13,886 bases of DNA from Chloroflexota bacterium (GTDB lineage Bacteria > Chloroflexota > Anaerolineae > Anaerolineales > Anaerolineaceae): the NCBI GenBank assembly GCA_029777225.1, contig JAKOSR010000087.1:1-13886 (forward strand), given 5' to 3'. The translations under genes were made by a program, and so were the position numbers. Below, in pieces: positions 6,658 through 13,309 of the stretch; position 1 is the stretch's first letter; every line of letters starts with the position of its first letter. Below the pieces are notes generated by a model that saw nothing but the letters and a program-made list of their open reading frames with translations, had not been told where the DNA came from and did not search any database.

Positions 6658-7722
6658 GTGCGTTTTATTTTTCGTCGTCTGCTGAGAATCGTTGCCAGGT
6701 TTGTGTTGACCCTGGTGGTCATCACGGTCCTCTTGTACGGGTCCGTGATGCTAACGCCGGCTGAGACGCGCGCCACCCTTTACATGCCCAAAAATACCAG
6801 CCCGCGCATGACGGAAGAAAAATGGCAGGAATTGCTTGAAAAGATGATTGAGCGTTATGAGCTCAACGCGCCTTTCCACGTGCAATACCTGCACTGGCTC
6901 GGCCGGCTTGTCCAGGGAAACTGGGGCTACAGCCCCACCCTGCAGGAGGATGTTTTTAGCGTCATTATTCGCCGGACGCCGGCCACAGCGGAGCTGACCC
7001 TGCTTGCCTTCCTGATATTCATTCCGCTAGGCTTGCTCAGTGGTGTTGTGGCGGCCTCCAAAAAGAACCGCGCCCCAGACCATGCCTTCCGCCTGGCGGC
7101 CTTCGTTGCCACCTCGCTCCCGCCCATGATTTTTGCCATCCTGCTGATGGTCATTTTCTATATAGACCTGTATTGGTTCGCTCCAGGCCGCCTGGGTACA
7201 GCCTTGCAACCCCTGGTCTCTTCAGCGGAGTTCAAACAGTACACCGGGTTCCTGACGATTGATGGTTTACTCAACCATGTGCCCCAGGTCAGCGTTGATG
7301 CACTGCGTCACCTGGCCATGCCGGCCCTCACGCTGGCCATCGCGCAATGGTCCATCCTGGGCCGGCTCACCCGGGCCCTGGTCATTGAAGAAAGCCAGCA
7401 AGAATATGTTGCCGCCGCCAGGGCGCGTGGGTTGCCTGAACGCAAGGTGATGTGGAACCATGCCTTGCGCAACGCCCTTCCCCCGCTGATAACCAACAGC
7501 ATGCTCTCCGCCGCCACCATGCTCACCGGTATTTTCGTGGTGGAAATCCTGTTTAACATCCCCGGCGTCTCCTCCATTGCTGTCAAGAGTATGGCCTACG
7601 TACCGGACGCGCCAGCCGCGCTGGGCTTCGCCATCTATAGCGTTGTCGTCGTGCTGCTGCTGATGAGCGTGCTGGACCTCATCCAGGTTTGGGCCGACCC
7701 GCGCCTGCGTTGGAGCAGCTGA
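6658..7722 (+). CDS. DppB/OppB-type peptide/nickel ABC transporter permease
   Basis: This 354-residue membrane protein has the layout of the first permease subunit of dipeptide/oligopeptide (or nickel) transporters. A basic N-terminus leads into helix 1 (about 11-33). A periplasmic segment carries the family phrase YLHWLGRLVQGNWGYSP (77-93). Helices follow at about 111-134, 145-170, 218-240, 279-304 and 321-345. The EAA loop EYVAAARARGLPERKVMWNHALRNALPP is at 249-276, followed by ML.GIFVVEILFNIPGVSSIAVKS, typical of DppB. The start is GTG, with only a weak AGG seven bases upstream. The DppC-like gene follows one base after its stop. No binding protein or ATPase gene adjoins this pair, so the substrate cannot be inferred. 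Confidence 0.88.
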   Translation: MRFIFRRLLRIVARFVLTLVVITVLLYGSVMLTPAETRATLYMPKNTSPRMTEEKWQELLEKMIERYELNAPFHVQYLHWLGRLVQGNWGYSPTLQEDVFSVIIRRTPATAELTLLAFLIFIPLGLLSGVVAASKKNRAPDHAFRLAAFVATSLPPMIFAILLMVIFYIDLYWFAPGRLGTALQPLVSSAEFKQYTGFLTIDGLLNHVPQVSVDALRHLAMPALTLAIAQWSILGRLTRALVIEESQQEYVAAARARGLPERKVMWNHALRNALPPLITNSMLSAATMLTGIFVVEILFNIPGVSSIAVKSMAYVPDAPAALGFAIYSVVVVLLLMSVLDLIQVWADPRLRWSS

Positions 7723-7723
7723 C

Positions 7724-8701
7724 ATGCGCGCCCGTTCCCGCTTTTTCAAACGCGGGCAGAACTACCTGGGAATTTTCCTGGTGGCCAGCTTCATCCTCGT
7801 CGCGCTGGCGGCTCCGCTGCTCTCCCCCAACGACCCAGAAAACCCGGGGCCGGTCAAAATCGTGGGCAACACCCGCAAGCTCGTCCCCCAGCCCCCCAGC
7901 GATTTGGCCCCTTTGGGGACGCTGCCCAACCAAGCTAGCGTATTCCACGCCCTGGTGTGGGGCACGCGTTCAGCCCTGGGCTTCGGCATCCTGGTCACGC
8001 TTTGCGCCGCGCTTATTGGCACCCTGATTGGCGCCGTCGGGGCTTACTTTGGCGGCTGGCTCGACCATTTCCTGATGTGGCTTTCAGATACCTTCCTCAC
8101 TTTTCCGGTCATCGCGGCCATCGTGGTCATCCAACAATTGGTCACCATCTTTTTACACAACCTGGGGATATATTTTGACTATTGGGGTGTGCCCATGGTG
8201 TGGCAAAACGGTTCGATCAGCGCGGTCACGCCACCGATCGCAGCCATGATTGACAGGCTGCAGTCCATCGACCCGGTGCTGATTGCTTTCATCCTGTTTT
8301 CCTGGATGTATTACGCCCGCGTCATGAATGCCTCCATGCGCCGCGTCAAGCAGATGGATTACGTGCTGGCTGCCAGGGCTTCCGGAGTACCTGCCCGCAG
8401 GATTATCTTTCGCTACATGCTCCCCAATGCCATCACACCTGTGATTGTGCTGGCCTCCAGGGATATCGGCGCCATCGTCGTGTTACAAACCACCTTCTCC
8501 TTCATCGGAATCGGCAAAACCTCGCCCTGGTCGATGGTGCTCACCCTCGGCAAGGACTGGATGTTCGCGCCGAAGGGCCTCACCACCTATTGGTGGGTCT
8601 TCTTCCCGGTGACCCTGGCGCTGGTGCTGTTTGGGATTGCCTGGAACCTGGTGGGCGACAGCCTCAACGAAGCCCTCAACCCGCGTTCCCCAGCCGGTTG
8701 A
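7724..8701 (+). CDS. DppC/OppC-type peptide/nickel ABC transporter permease
   Basis: The 325-residue partner of the preceding permease; its ATG lies one base after that stop, so the two are translationally coupled. Helix 1 lies at about 14-33 and is followed by SPNDPEN, typical of the DppC N-terminus. Then come LGTLPN..VFHALVWGTRSAL (64-84), further helices, and the EAA loop DYVLAARASGVPARRIIFRYMLPNAITPV at 212-240. FSFIGIG at 258-264 and NLVGDSLNEALNPR near the end are also typical of DppC. An unusual stretch of about 40 residues (about 143-183, with aromatic YFDYWGVPMVW) sits between two helices where most DppC proteins have a short loop. The substrate is unknown. Confidence 0.88.
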   Translation: MRARSRFFKRGQNYLGIFLVASFILVALAAPLLSPNDPENPGPVKIVGNTRKLVPQPPSDLAPLGTLPNQASVFHALVWGTRSALGFGILVTLCAALIGTLIGAVGAYFGGWLDHFLMWLSDTFLTFPVIAAIVVIQQLVTIFLHNLGIYFDYWGVPMVWQNGSISAVTPPIAAMIDRLQSIDPVLIAFILFSWMYYARVMNASMRRVKQMDYVLAARASGVPARRIIFRYMLPNAITPVIVLASRDIGAIVVLQTTFSFIGIGKTSPWSMVLTLGKDWMFAPKGLTTYWWVFFPVTLALVLFGIAWNLVGDSLNEALNPRSPAG

Positions 8702-8756
8702 GCCCTCATTTTTGCCACAGGCGTTGGACAGGACTCCCAGGGCTCTCTTTTGTGTA

Positions 8757-8762
8757 TATAAT
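8757..8762 (+). promoter_or_regulatory. Candidate -10 element of the pentapeptide-repeat gene (TATAAT)
   Basis: A perfect TATAAT in a locally AT-rich patch sits 40 bases before the ATG. The nearest TTGGAC (8724-8729) is too far away to be a normally spaced -35. The gene probably has its own promoter, separate from the permease pair. Confidence 0.5.
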
Positions 8763-8801
8763 CTAATCAGAAGCGCCAAGTTACCAGAAAGGTTGGATAT
8801 C

Positions 8802-9296
8802 ATGAAATTCACCCCCTACGAACTTTTCGACCTGATTAACCGCCCGCGTCCGCTTTGGCTGGCCGGCGCTGACCTCAGCGGAGCTTATCTTTTGCACGCC
8901 AACCTCATCAATGCCAGCATGAACGGTGCCGACCTGAGCGGGGCCAACCTGATTGGCGCGCTGCTCAACGATGCCTACCTGCGTGGCGCGAACTTCACCA
9001 AAGCCGTCCTGAACGGCACCTACCTGCGTGGGGCGAACCTGGTGAATGCCAACCTGACCGACGCCAACCTGACTGATGCCGACCTGACCGGCGCCAACCT
9101 CGCCCTGGCCACCCTCACTGGGGCCGTGCTCACCGGAGCCAACCTCAGTGGCGCCAACCTCTCCTCCACCGACCTGCGCACCGCCAACCTGACCAACGCC
9201 ATCTACGATGAGACCACCCGTTGGGCCCAGGGCTTCAACCCGGTCCTCGCCGGCGCGGTGAAACGGGCTGCCCTCAACCCGGACCTCGCCGTTTAA
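8802..9296 (+). CDS. Pentapeptide-repeat protein
   Basis: A 164-residue protein. Residues 20-134 are 23 consecutive five-residue repeats of the A(D/N)LxX type (for example LSGAN, LRGAN, LTDAN) with no break. It should fold as a right-handed quadrilateral beta-helix of nearly six coils. A 19-residue N-terminal cap (YELFDLINRPRPLW) and a C-terminal cap beginning YDETTRWAQGFNP complete it; both are common in this family. No signal peptide or membrane helix is seen, so it is probably cytoplasmic. Such proteins have varied or unknown roles. Some mimic DNA and protect gyrase, but this one is not strongly acidic, so I assign no function. The ATG at 8802 was chosen because AAAGGTTGG lies just upstream and a -10 element 40 bases before; an upstream extension would overlap the dppC-like gene. 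It is a stand-alone unit between a promoter and a terminator. Confidence 0.9.
   Translation: MKFTPYELFDLINRPRPLWLAGADLSGAYLLHANLINASMNGADLSGANLIGALLNDAYLRGANFTKAVLNGTYLRGANLVNANLTDANLTDADLTGANLALATLTGAVLTGANLSGANLSSTDLRTANLTNAIYDETTRWAQGFNPVLAGAVKRAALNPDLAV
8859..9203 (+). repeat. 23 tandem pentapeptide-coding units (15-bp period)
   Basis: The DNA shows a 15-base periodicity, with recurring GCCAACCTG-like blocks encoding the Ala-Asn/Asp-Leu core. It is a coding repeat, not an intergenic or CRISPR repeat. Confidence 0.85.
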
Positions 9297-9360
9297 CGTC
9301 CACCCAGCGCGCGGCGCCCCAACCGGCCCCCGCGTGCCAAATTGCCATCTCCCCCACCTG

Positions 9361-9390
9361 GGCCCCGCCAGCTGCGCGGGGCTTTATTTT
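9361..9390 (+). terminator. Rho-independent terminator after the pentapeptide-repeat gene
   Basis: A 7-bp GC-only stem (GCCCCGC at 9362-9368, GCGGGGC at 9376-9382) with a 7-base loop is followed directly by TTTATTTT. It isolates the pentapeptide gene from the lacI-type promoter downstream. The rest of the 275-base gap (9297-9571) holds only the promoter and operator listed separately. Confidence 0.8.
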
Positions 9391-9494
9391 CACCTGTAAG
9401 GGTAAAGATACCGCCCATCGCCGCCATGAGCTCCCTCAACCTACCGCCCGGTTTCCCGGCCTACCTCTTTATAGGCGCGATTCGTCGAAAATTC

Positions 9495-9523
9495 TTGACA
9501 CTTCCCTCCCCGTTTGCTATACT
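9495..9523 (+). promoter_or_regulatory. Sigma-70-type promoter of the LacI-family regulator gene
   Basis: A perfect -35 TTGACA at 9495-9500 and a -10 TATACT at 9518-9523 are separated by exactly 17 bases, the optimal spacing. Transcription should begin near 9530, four bases before the palindromic operator. Confidence 0.85.
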
Positions 9524-9533
9524 ATCCTCATCA

Positions 9534-9553
9534 TTATTAACACGTGTTAATAA
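9534..9553 (+). promoter_or_regulatory. Palindromic LacI-family operator
   Basis: TTATTAACACGTGTTAATAA is a perfect 20-bp inverted repeat centred on CG. LacI/PurR-type regulators with a hinge-helix leucine typically bind such CG-centred sites. It lies between the presumed transcription start (about 9530) and the regulator's ATG, which suggests autorepression. No second exact copy is visible before the binding-protein gene. Confidence 0.8.
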
Positions 9554-9571
9554 GTACCTCAATGGGGAGCC

Positions 9572-10612
9572 ATGGCTGAAAAGCGAATTACAAGCCAGGA
9601 TGTTGCCAACCTCGCCGGCGTATCGCGGACGACAGTCTCTTTCGTTGTGAACAAAAACCCCCGCTTCTCCATTCGTCCGGAAACAGTTCAAAAAGTACAG
9701 GAGGCCGCGCGAGTTTTGGGGTACATTCCCAACGCCACAGCGCGCGCCCTCGCCTCACGTCGCGCCAAGGCGGTCGGGCTGGTGATGACCCGCGACCCGC
9801 GCTACATCGCTTCTGACCCCTTTCTTCCGCAAATTCTGGGTGGCCTGCTGGACGTGGTCAAGCAAGCTCAGCTCAACCTGCTCACCGACTGGGTGGAACC
9901 GGGCCAGCAATACCAAACCTACAGCAGCCTCATCCGAGCCAAACATATCGACGGCATGATCCTGATGACCCCCCGCTACGACGATCCCGGGCTCAAAGCC
10001 CTGCGAGAAACCGACATCCCGGTGGTGCTGATGGGCATGGTTCCCGGCTGCGACCTCTATAGCGTGGACGTGGAAAACGTGGCCGCCGCGCGCACAGCAG
10101 TGCGGCATCTCATCAGCCTCGGCCACCAGCGGATTGCTTGTATTCTCAACGGGCCTTCGCCCTATTCCTCGGCTTGCCAAAGGCTCCAGGGCTACCAGCA
10201 GGCGCTCGAAGAAGCCGGGCTTGCCTATGACGAAACCCTGGTCCGTTTCGCGGACTTTGACGCCACAAGCGGTTACAGCCAAATGCGGTCCCTGCTAGCT
10301 GGGCGGCCAGGCTTTACGGCTGCCTTTGTCGCCAGCGATAACGTGGCGCTTGGCGCCCTGGCCGCCATCCTGGATACCGGCCTGAAAGTACCTGATGACA
10401 TCTCCCTGGTCGGGTTTGACGACATCCCCATGTCCTCCTACATTCACCCGGCCCTTACCACCATTCACATGCCCGCGCGCGAGATTGCCCAACAATCCTG
10501 CCACTTGCTGATGCGATTGATTGCGGGCGAACGCCCGGAAGAACGCGCGCTGACGCTACCAACTGAGTTAATTACCCGGGGATCCACCCGGGAATTAGGA
10601 AGGAGTAAGTAA
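9572..10612 (+). CDS. LacI-family transcriptional regulator
   Basis: This 346-residue repressor-type protein has an N-terminal helix-turn-helix (ITSQDVANLAGVSRTTVSFVVN, 6-27) and a hinge helix YIPNATARALAS at 51-62 with Leu60, the residue that intercalates at the central CG step in this family. A periplasmic-binding-protein-like sensor domain covers about 66-340. Typical sensor phrases are present: HLISLGHQRIACI, FVASDNVALGALAAI, DISLVGFDDIPMSSYIHPALTTI. It probably senses a sugar or derivative. A strong promoter and a 20-bp palindrome precede it, and a sugar ABC transporter follows, so local control plus autoregulation is likely. The ATG at 9572 follows GGGGAG closely. An earlier ATG at 9562 runs into a stop within six codons. 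Confidence 0.95.
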   Translation: MAEKRITSQDVANLAGVSRTTVSFVVNKNPRFSIRPETVQKVQEAARVLGYIPNATARALASRRAKAVGLVMTRDPRYIASDPFLPQILGGLLDVVKQAQLNLLTDWVEPGQQYQTYSSLIRAKHIDGMILMTPRYDDPGLKALRETDIPVVLMGMVPGCDLYSVDVENVAAARTAVRHLISLGHQRIACILNGPSPYSSACQRLQGYQQALEEAGLAYDETLVRFADFDATSGYSQMRSLLAGRPGFTAAFVASDNVALGALAAILDTGLKVPDDISLVGFDDIPMSSYIHPALTTIHMPAREIAQQSCHLLMRLIAGERPEERALTLPTELITRGSTRELGRSK

Positions 10613-10648
10613 GCTCATCGGAAAGAAGAACAATTTCGCCTTTTACAC

Positions 10649-10654
10649 TATAAT
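10649..10654 (+). promoter_or_regulatory. Candidate -10 element of the sugar-binding-protein gene (TATAAT)
   Basis: TATAAT in an AT-rich leader lies 40 bases before the ATG and 37 after the regulator's stop. No clear -35 is seen. The binding protein may therefore be transcribed from its own promoter, in addition to read-through from the lacI-type gene. Confidence 0.5.
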
Positions 10655-10694
10655 GAATATGTTAGCAACCACCATAAGTTCAAAAGGAGATACT

Positions 10695-12068
10695 ATGCAG
10701 AAGAAAAAGATGTTTTGGTCAACATTAGCAGTTATGCTGATCGCGGCCATGGCGCTTGGCGCCTGCCAAACCGCCGTCACCCCTGCCACTGAAGCACCTA
10801 CCAGTGGCGAAACCGTTGCCGCCCTTCCCCAGGGGCAGGAACTGGCCAACGCGTATGCCGGCCAATATAAGGGCACCATCGTAACCATGGCAGGCCCCTT
10901 CACCGACCAGGATGAGGTCGTTTTCAATGACTCCATCAAGAGCTTCGAAGAGAAAACCGGCATCGACATTCAATACACCGGCTCCAAGGAATTTGAAGCC
11001 AACATCAACATCCGTCTGGATGGTGGTGATCGTCCTGACATTGTAGACTATCCGCAACCCGGTTTGCTGAAGTATGCTGTGGAAAAAGGCTATGCCATCG
11101 ATATGACCACTCTCATTAATCCTGACTGGATTAAGACCAACTACAGCCAGGCCTGGCAGGATCTCGCCACGATGACCGGCCCCAACGGCCCCATCACCGC
11201 TGGCATCTGGGCCCGCGCCAATGGCAAGTCCTTCGTCTTCTATCCCAAGAAGGCCTTCGACGAAGCCGGCTACAAAGTCCCCACCACCTGGCAGGAAATG
11301 ATGGACCTCACCGCCCAAATCGCCTCTGATGGCGACACCCCCTGGTGCATCGGTATCGAATCCGGTGCCGCCACTGGCTGGACCATGACCGACTGGATTG
11401 AAGACGTCATGCTCCGTGTCAACGGCCCCGAGGCCTATGACAAGTGGGTTGCTGGCGAACTCAAGTTCGACTCACCCGAGATGAATGAAGTCCTCGATTA
11501 CATCGAAGCCATTTGGTTCAATGACGCGTATGTGTACGGCGGACGCGCCGCCATCCCCACCATTAACTTTGGTGATGCCCCCAAGCCCATGTTCGAGAAT
11601 CCTCCTAAGTGCTGGTTCAACCGCCAGGGCAACTTTGTGACCACCTTCTTCCCCGAAGAAGCCGTCGCGGGTGTGGATTACAGCTTCTTCTACCTGCCTG
11701 GCATCAAGGAAGAATGGGGCAAGCCCGTTCTCGGTGCTGGCGACATCTATGCCGTCTTCCATGATCGCCCCGAAGTGCGCGCTGTCATCCAGTACTTCTC
11801 AACCGGTGAATCCCTCAAGGTTTGGGTTGAGCAGGGTGGCGCCATCCTGACCCACAACGATGCTTCCCTCGACTGGTACGTGGATCCCGTGACCCGCGGC
11901 GTGGCCGAAACCATCCGCAATGCCACGACCTTCCGCTTCGATGGCTCCGACATGATGCCGGGTGCTGTTGGCGCTGGTACCTTCTGGAAGTACATGACCG
12001 ATTACGTCTCCGGCTCAGTCACCCGCGAGGAAGCCCTCAAAGCGATTGACGCCTCCTGGCCAAAGTAA
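10695..12068 (+). CDS. Sugar ABC transporter substrate-binding lipoprotein, AglE-like (CUT1)
   Basis: A family 1 extracellular solute-binding protein of 457 residues. The signal peptide MQKKKMFWSTLAVMLIAAMA ends in lipobox LGAC, lipid-anchored at Cys24, followed by a Thr/Ala/Pro linker. Conserved CUT1 and AglE-like stretches include FEEKTGIDIQYTGSKEF, GGDRPDIVDYPQPG, YPKKAFDEAGYKVPTTWQEM, DTPWCIGIESGAATGWTMTDWIED, and W..GELKFDSPE. These resemble alpha-glucoside (trehalose, sucrose, maltose-type) binding proteins of the AglEFG system, so an alpha-glucoside is the likely ligand by inference. AAAGGAGA at 10683-10690 is a strong ribosome site for the ATG at 10695; the longer frame from 10653 starts inside the -10 element and is rejected. 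It is followed by a large hairpin and then by the two permease genes. Confidence 0.93.
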   Translation: MQKKKMFWSTLAVMLIAAMALGACQTAVTPATEAPTSGETVAALPQGQELANAYAGQYKGTIVTMAGPFTDQDEVVFNDSIKSFEEKTGIDIQYTGSKEFEANINIRLDGGDRPDIVDYPQPGLLKYAVEKGYAIDMTTLINPDWIKTNYSQAWQDLATMTGPNGPITAGIWARANGKSFVFYPKKAFDEAGYKVPTTWQEMMDLTAQIASDGDTPWCIGIESGAATGWTMTDWIEDVMLRVNGPEAYDKWVAGELKFDSPEMNEVLDYIEAIWFNDAYVYGGRAAIPTINFGDAPKPMFENPPKCWFNRQGNFVTTFFPEEAVAGVDYSFFYLPGIKEEWGKPVLGAGDIYAVFHDRPEVRAVIQYFSTGESLKVWVEQGGAILTHNDASLDWYVDPVTRGVAETIRNATTFRFDGSDMMPGAVGAGTFWKYMTDYVSGSVTREEALKAIDASWPK

Positions 12069-12099
12069 CCCACTAACGCCAGTTCAGTCAACCTGAAAA

Positions 12100-12130
12100 G
12101 GAGAGCAGGCGCAAGCCTGGCCTGCTCTCC
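12100..12130 (+). promoter_or_regulatory. Strong intergenic hairpin between the aglE-like and aglF-like genes
   Basis: A perfect 11-bp stem (12100-12110 with 12120-12130, GGAGAGCAGGC/GCCTGCTCTCC) encloses a 9-base loop. No T tract follows, so it is not a standard terminator. An alternative smaller hairpin, CAGGC-GCAA-GCCTG (12106-12119) with a GNRA-type tetraloop, shares its left arm. Its place between binding-protein and permease genes matches the known mRNA-stabilising hairpins that keep binding proteins abundant, as between malE and malF. Confidence 0.7.
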
Positions 12131-12166
12131 AACCTCTAAACTATCAACAGCTTGGGAGGTGTGTGG

Positions 12167-13309
12167 ATGAGTGTCGCACAAGTAAAAAAGCCAAAGCCGG
12201 ATGGTAATAATTTTTCTGGCAATATCCTGGCGTGGTTTGGCACCACCCTTGGTCAAATCCTGGTATCTATCCTTGTCCCTGCCCTAACCTTCCTGGTTCT
12301 CTGGCAGGGATATTTATTTCTTCAAAAAGCAAACGCCCCCCAAATCGTCCAAGTCCTTGTAGCAATCATCTGGGGCGTGGGCGGCGTGGCGCTGCTTTAC
12401 CTGGTCACTAACTGGCTGGTGATGAAGCTGCCCAAACGGATTTCAAAGGTGCTTCAACCCTTTGTTTTCGTTGGTCCGGCCGTGGTGATCATGGGCTGGT
12501 TCCTGGCCATCCCAGTCCTGCGCTCCCTGATTGCCAGTTTCAAAAATTACCTCGGCACCCAGTGGGTCGGCTTTGATAATTACAAGTTCGCTTTCACTGA
12601 CCCGCGTATGTTGGAAACTTTCCGCAACAACCTGTTGTGGCTGATTTTTGGCACGGCCTTCAGCGTTGGCCTCGGCCTGCTGATTGCCACCCTCGCGGAC
12701 CGCACCAAGGCCGAAGTCCTGTACAAATCCATCATCTTCACCCCGATGGCGATTTCCTTCGTTGGCGCGGGCGTCATTTGGAAGTTCATTTATACCTATA
12801 AGGGTACCGGCGTTGGCATCCAGGAAATTGGCCTGCTCAACGCGATTGTGACCGGCCTGGGAGGGACGCCGCAGCCGTGGCTCAGCCTTCCACCGTGGAA
12901 CAACTTCTTCCTGATTATCATCATGATTTGGCTGCAAACCGGCTACGCCATGGTGATCCTCTCCAGCGCCATCAAGGGCGTGCCCTCCGAGTTGCTCGAG
13001 GCCGCCCGCATCGACGGTGCCACTGAAATTAAAGCTTTCTTCTCGGTGATTGTCCCATACATCAAGGGAACCCTGCTCACCGTCACGACGACCATTGTCA
13101 TCTTTAGCCTCAAGACCTTTGATATCGTGCGCGTCATGACCGGCGGCAACAACGGTACCAACGTGATTGCCAACGAGTTTTACCTGCAGAGCTTCACCTA
13201 CACCGATGCCGGCAAGGCTTCGGCCATCGCCATTGTACTGCTGTTGCTTGTGACCCCGGTCATCGTCAATAATGTCCGCCAGTACAATCAATCAAGAAGG
13301 GGGTTCTAA
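12167..13309 (+). CDS. Sugar ABC transporter permease, AglF/MalF-like
   Basis: A 380-residue CUT1 permease. A hydrophilic N-terminus leads to two extra N-terminal helices (about 30-50 and 62-84). The core follows: helices at about 98-120, 156-177, 188-210, 247-270, 302-322 and 351-369. The EAA loop EAARIDGATEIKAFFSVIVPYIKG is at 278-301. AglF-like phrases are present: TPMAISFVGAGVIWKFIYTY, QEIGLLNAIV, PWLSLPPWNNFFLIIIMIWLQTGYAMVILSSAIKGVP and LKTFDIVRVMTGGNNGTNVIANEF. It forms the sugar channel with the downstream AglG-like permease. The ATG at 12167 was chosen because GGGAGGT lies at ideal spacing upstream; a TTG start at 12152 would overlap that ribosome site. Its stop overlaps the next ATG by one base (TAATG). 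Confidence 0.93.
   Translation: MSVAQVKKPKPDGNNFSGNILAWFGTTLGQILVSILVPALTFLVLWQGYLFLQKANAPQIVQVLVAIIWGVGGVALLYLVTNWLVMKLPKRISKVLQPFVFVGPAVVIMGWFLAIPVLRSLIASFKNYLGTQWVGFDNYKFAFTDPRMLETFRNNLLWLIFGTAFSVGLGLLIATLADRTKAEVLYKSIIFTPMAISFVGAGVIWKFIYTYKGTGVGIQEIGLLNAIVTGLGGTPQPWLSLPPWNNFFLIIIMIWLQTGYAMVILSSAIKGVPSELLEAARIDGATEIKAFFSVIVPYIKGTLLTVTTTIVIFSLKTFDIVRVMTGGNNGTNVIANEFYLQSFTYTDAGKASAIAIVLLLLVTPVIVNNVRQYNQSRRGF

Noticed and set aside
6255..6776. Minus-strand open frame of 173 codons crossing the pstB2-dppB gap
   Set aside because: Most of it is antisense to the well-supported ATPase and permease genes. Its translation has no recognisable domain and it has no ribosome site.
8675..8712. Possible terminator at the end of the dppC-like gene (CTCAACC/GGTTGAG, then ATTTTT)
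   Set aside because: The stem is only 7 bp with a 14-base loop, it overlaps coding sequence, and the T run is displaced by several bases. Too weak to call.
8631..8801. N-terminal extension of the pentapeptide-repeat protein
   Set aside because: It overlaps the dppC-like gene in another frame and lacks family similarity. The ATG at 8802 has a ribosome site and an upstream -10 element.
8859..9203. 15-bp periodic DNA that might look like a repeat array
   Set aside because: The periodicity is explained by pentapeptide coding. There are no conserved identical repeats with unique spacers, so it is not a CRISPR array.
10653..10694. Earlier start for the sugar-binding protein
   Set aside because: This start lies within the -10 hexamer and would put 14 residues before a clear lipoprotein signal. 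AAAGGAGA directly serves the ATG at 10695.
12443..13291. Long antisense frames (also 363-1208, 5269-5700 and 7267-7749), rich in Gly, His, Asp and Arg
   Set aside because: They mirror codon use of high-GC membrane-protein genes on the other strand and show no family motifs.
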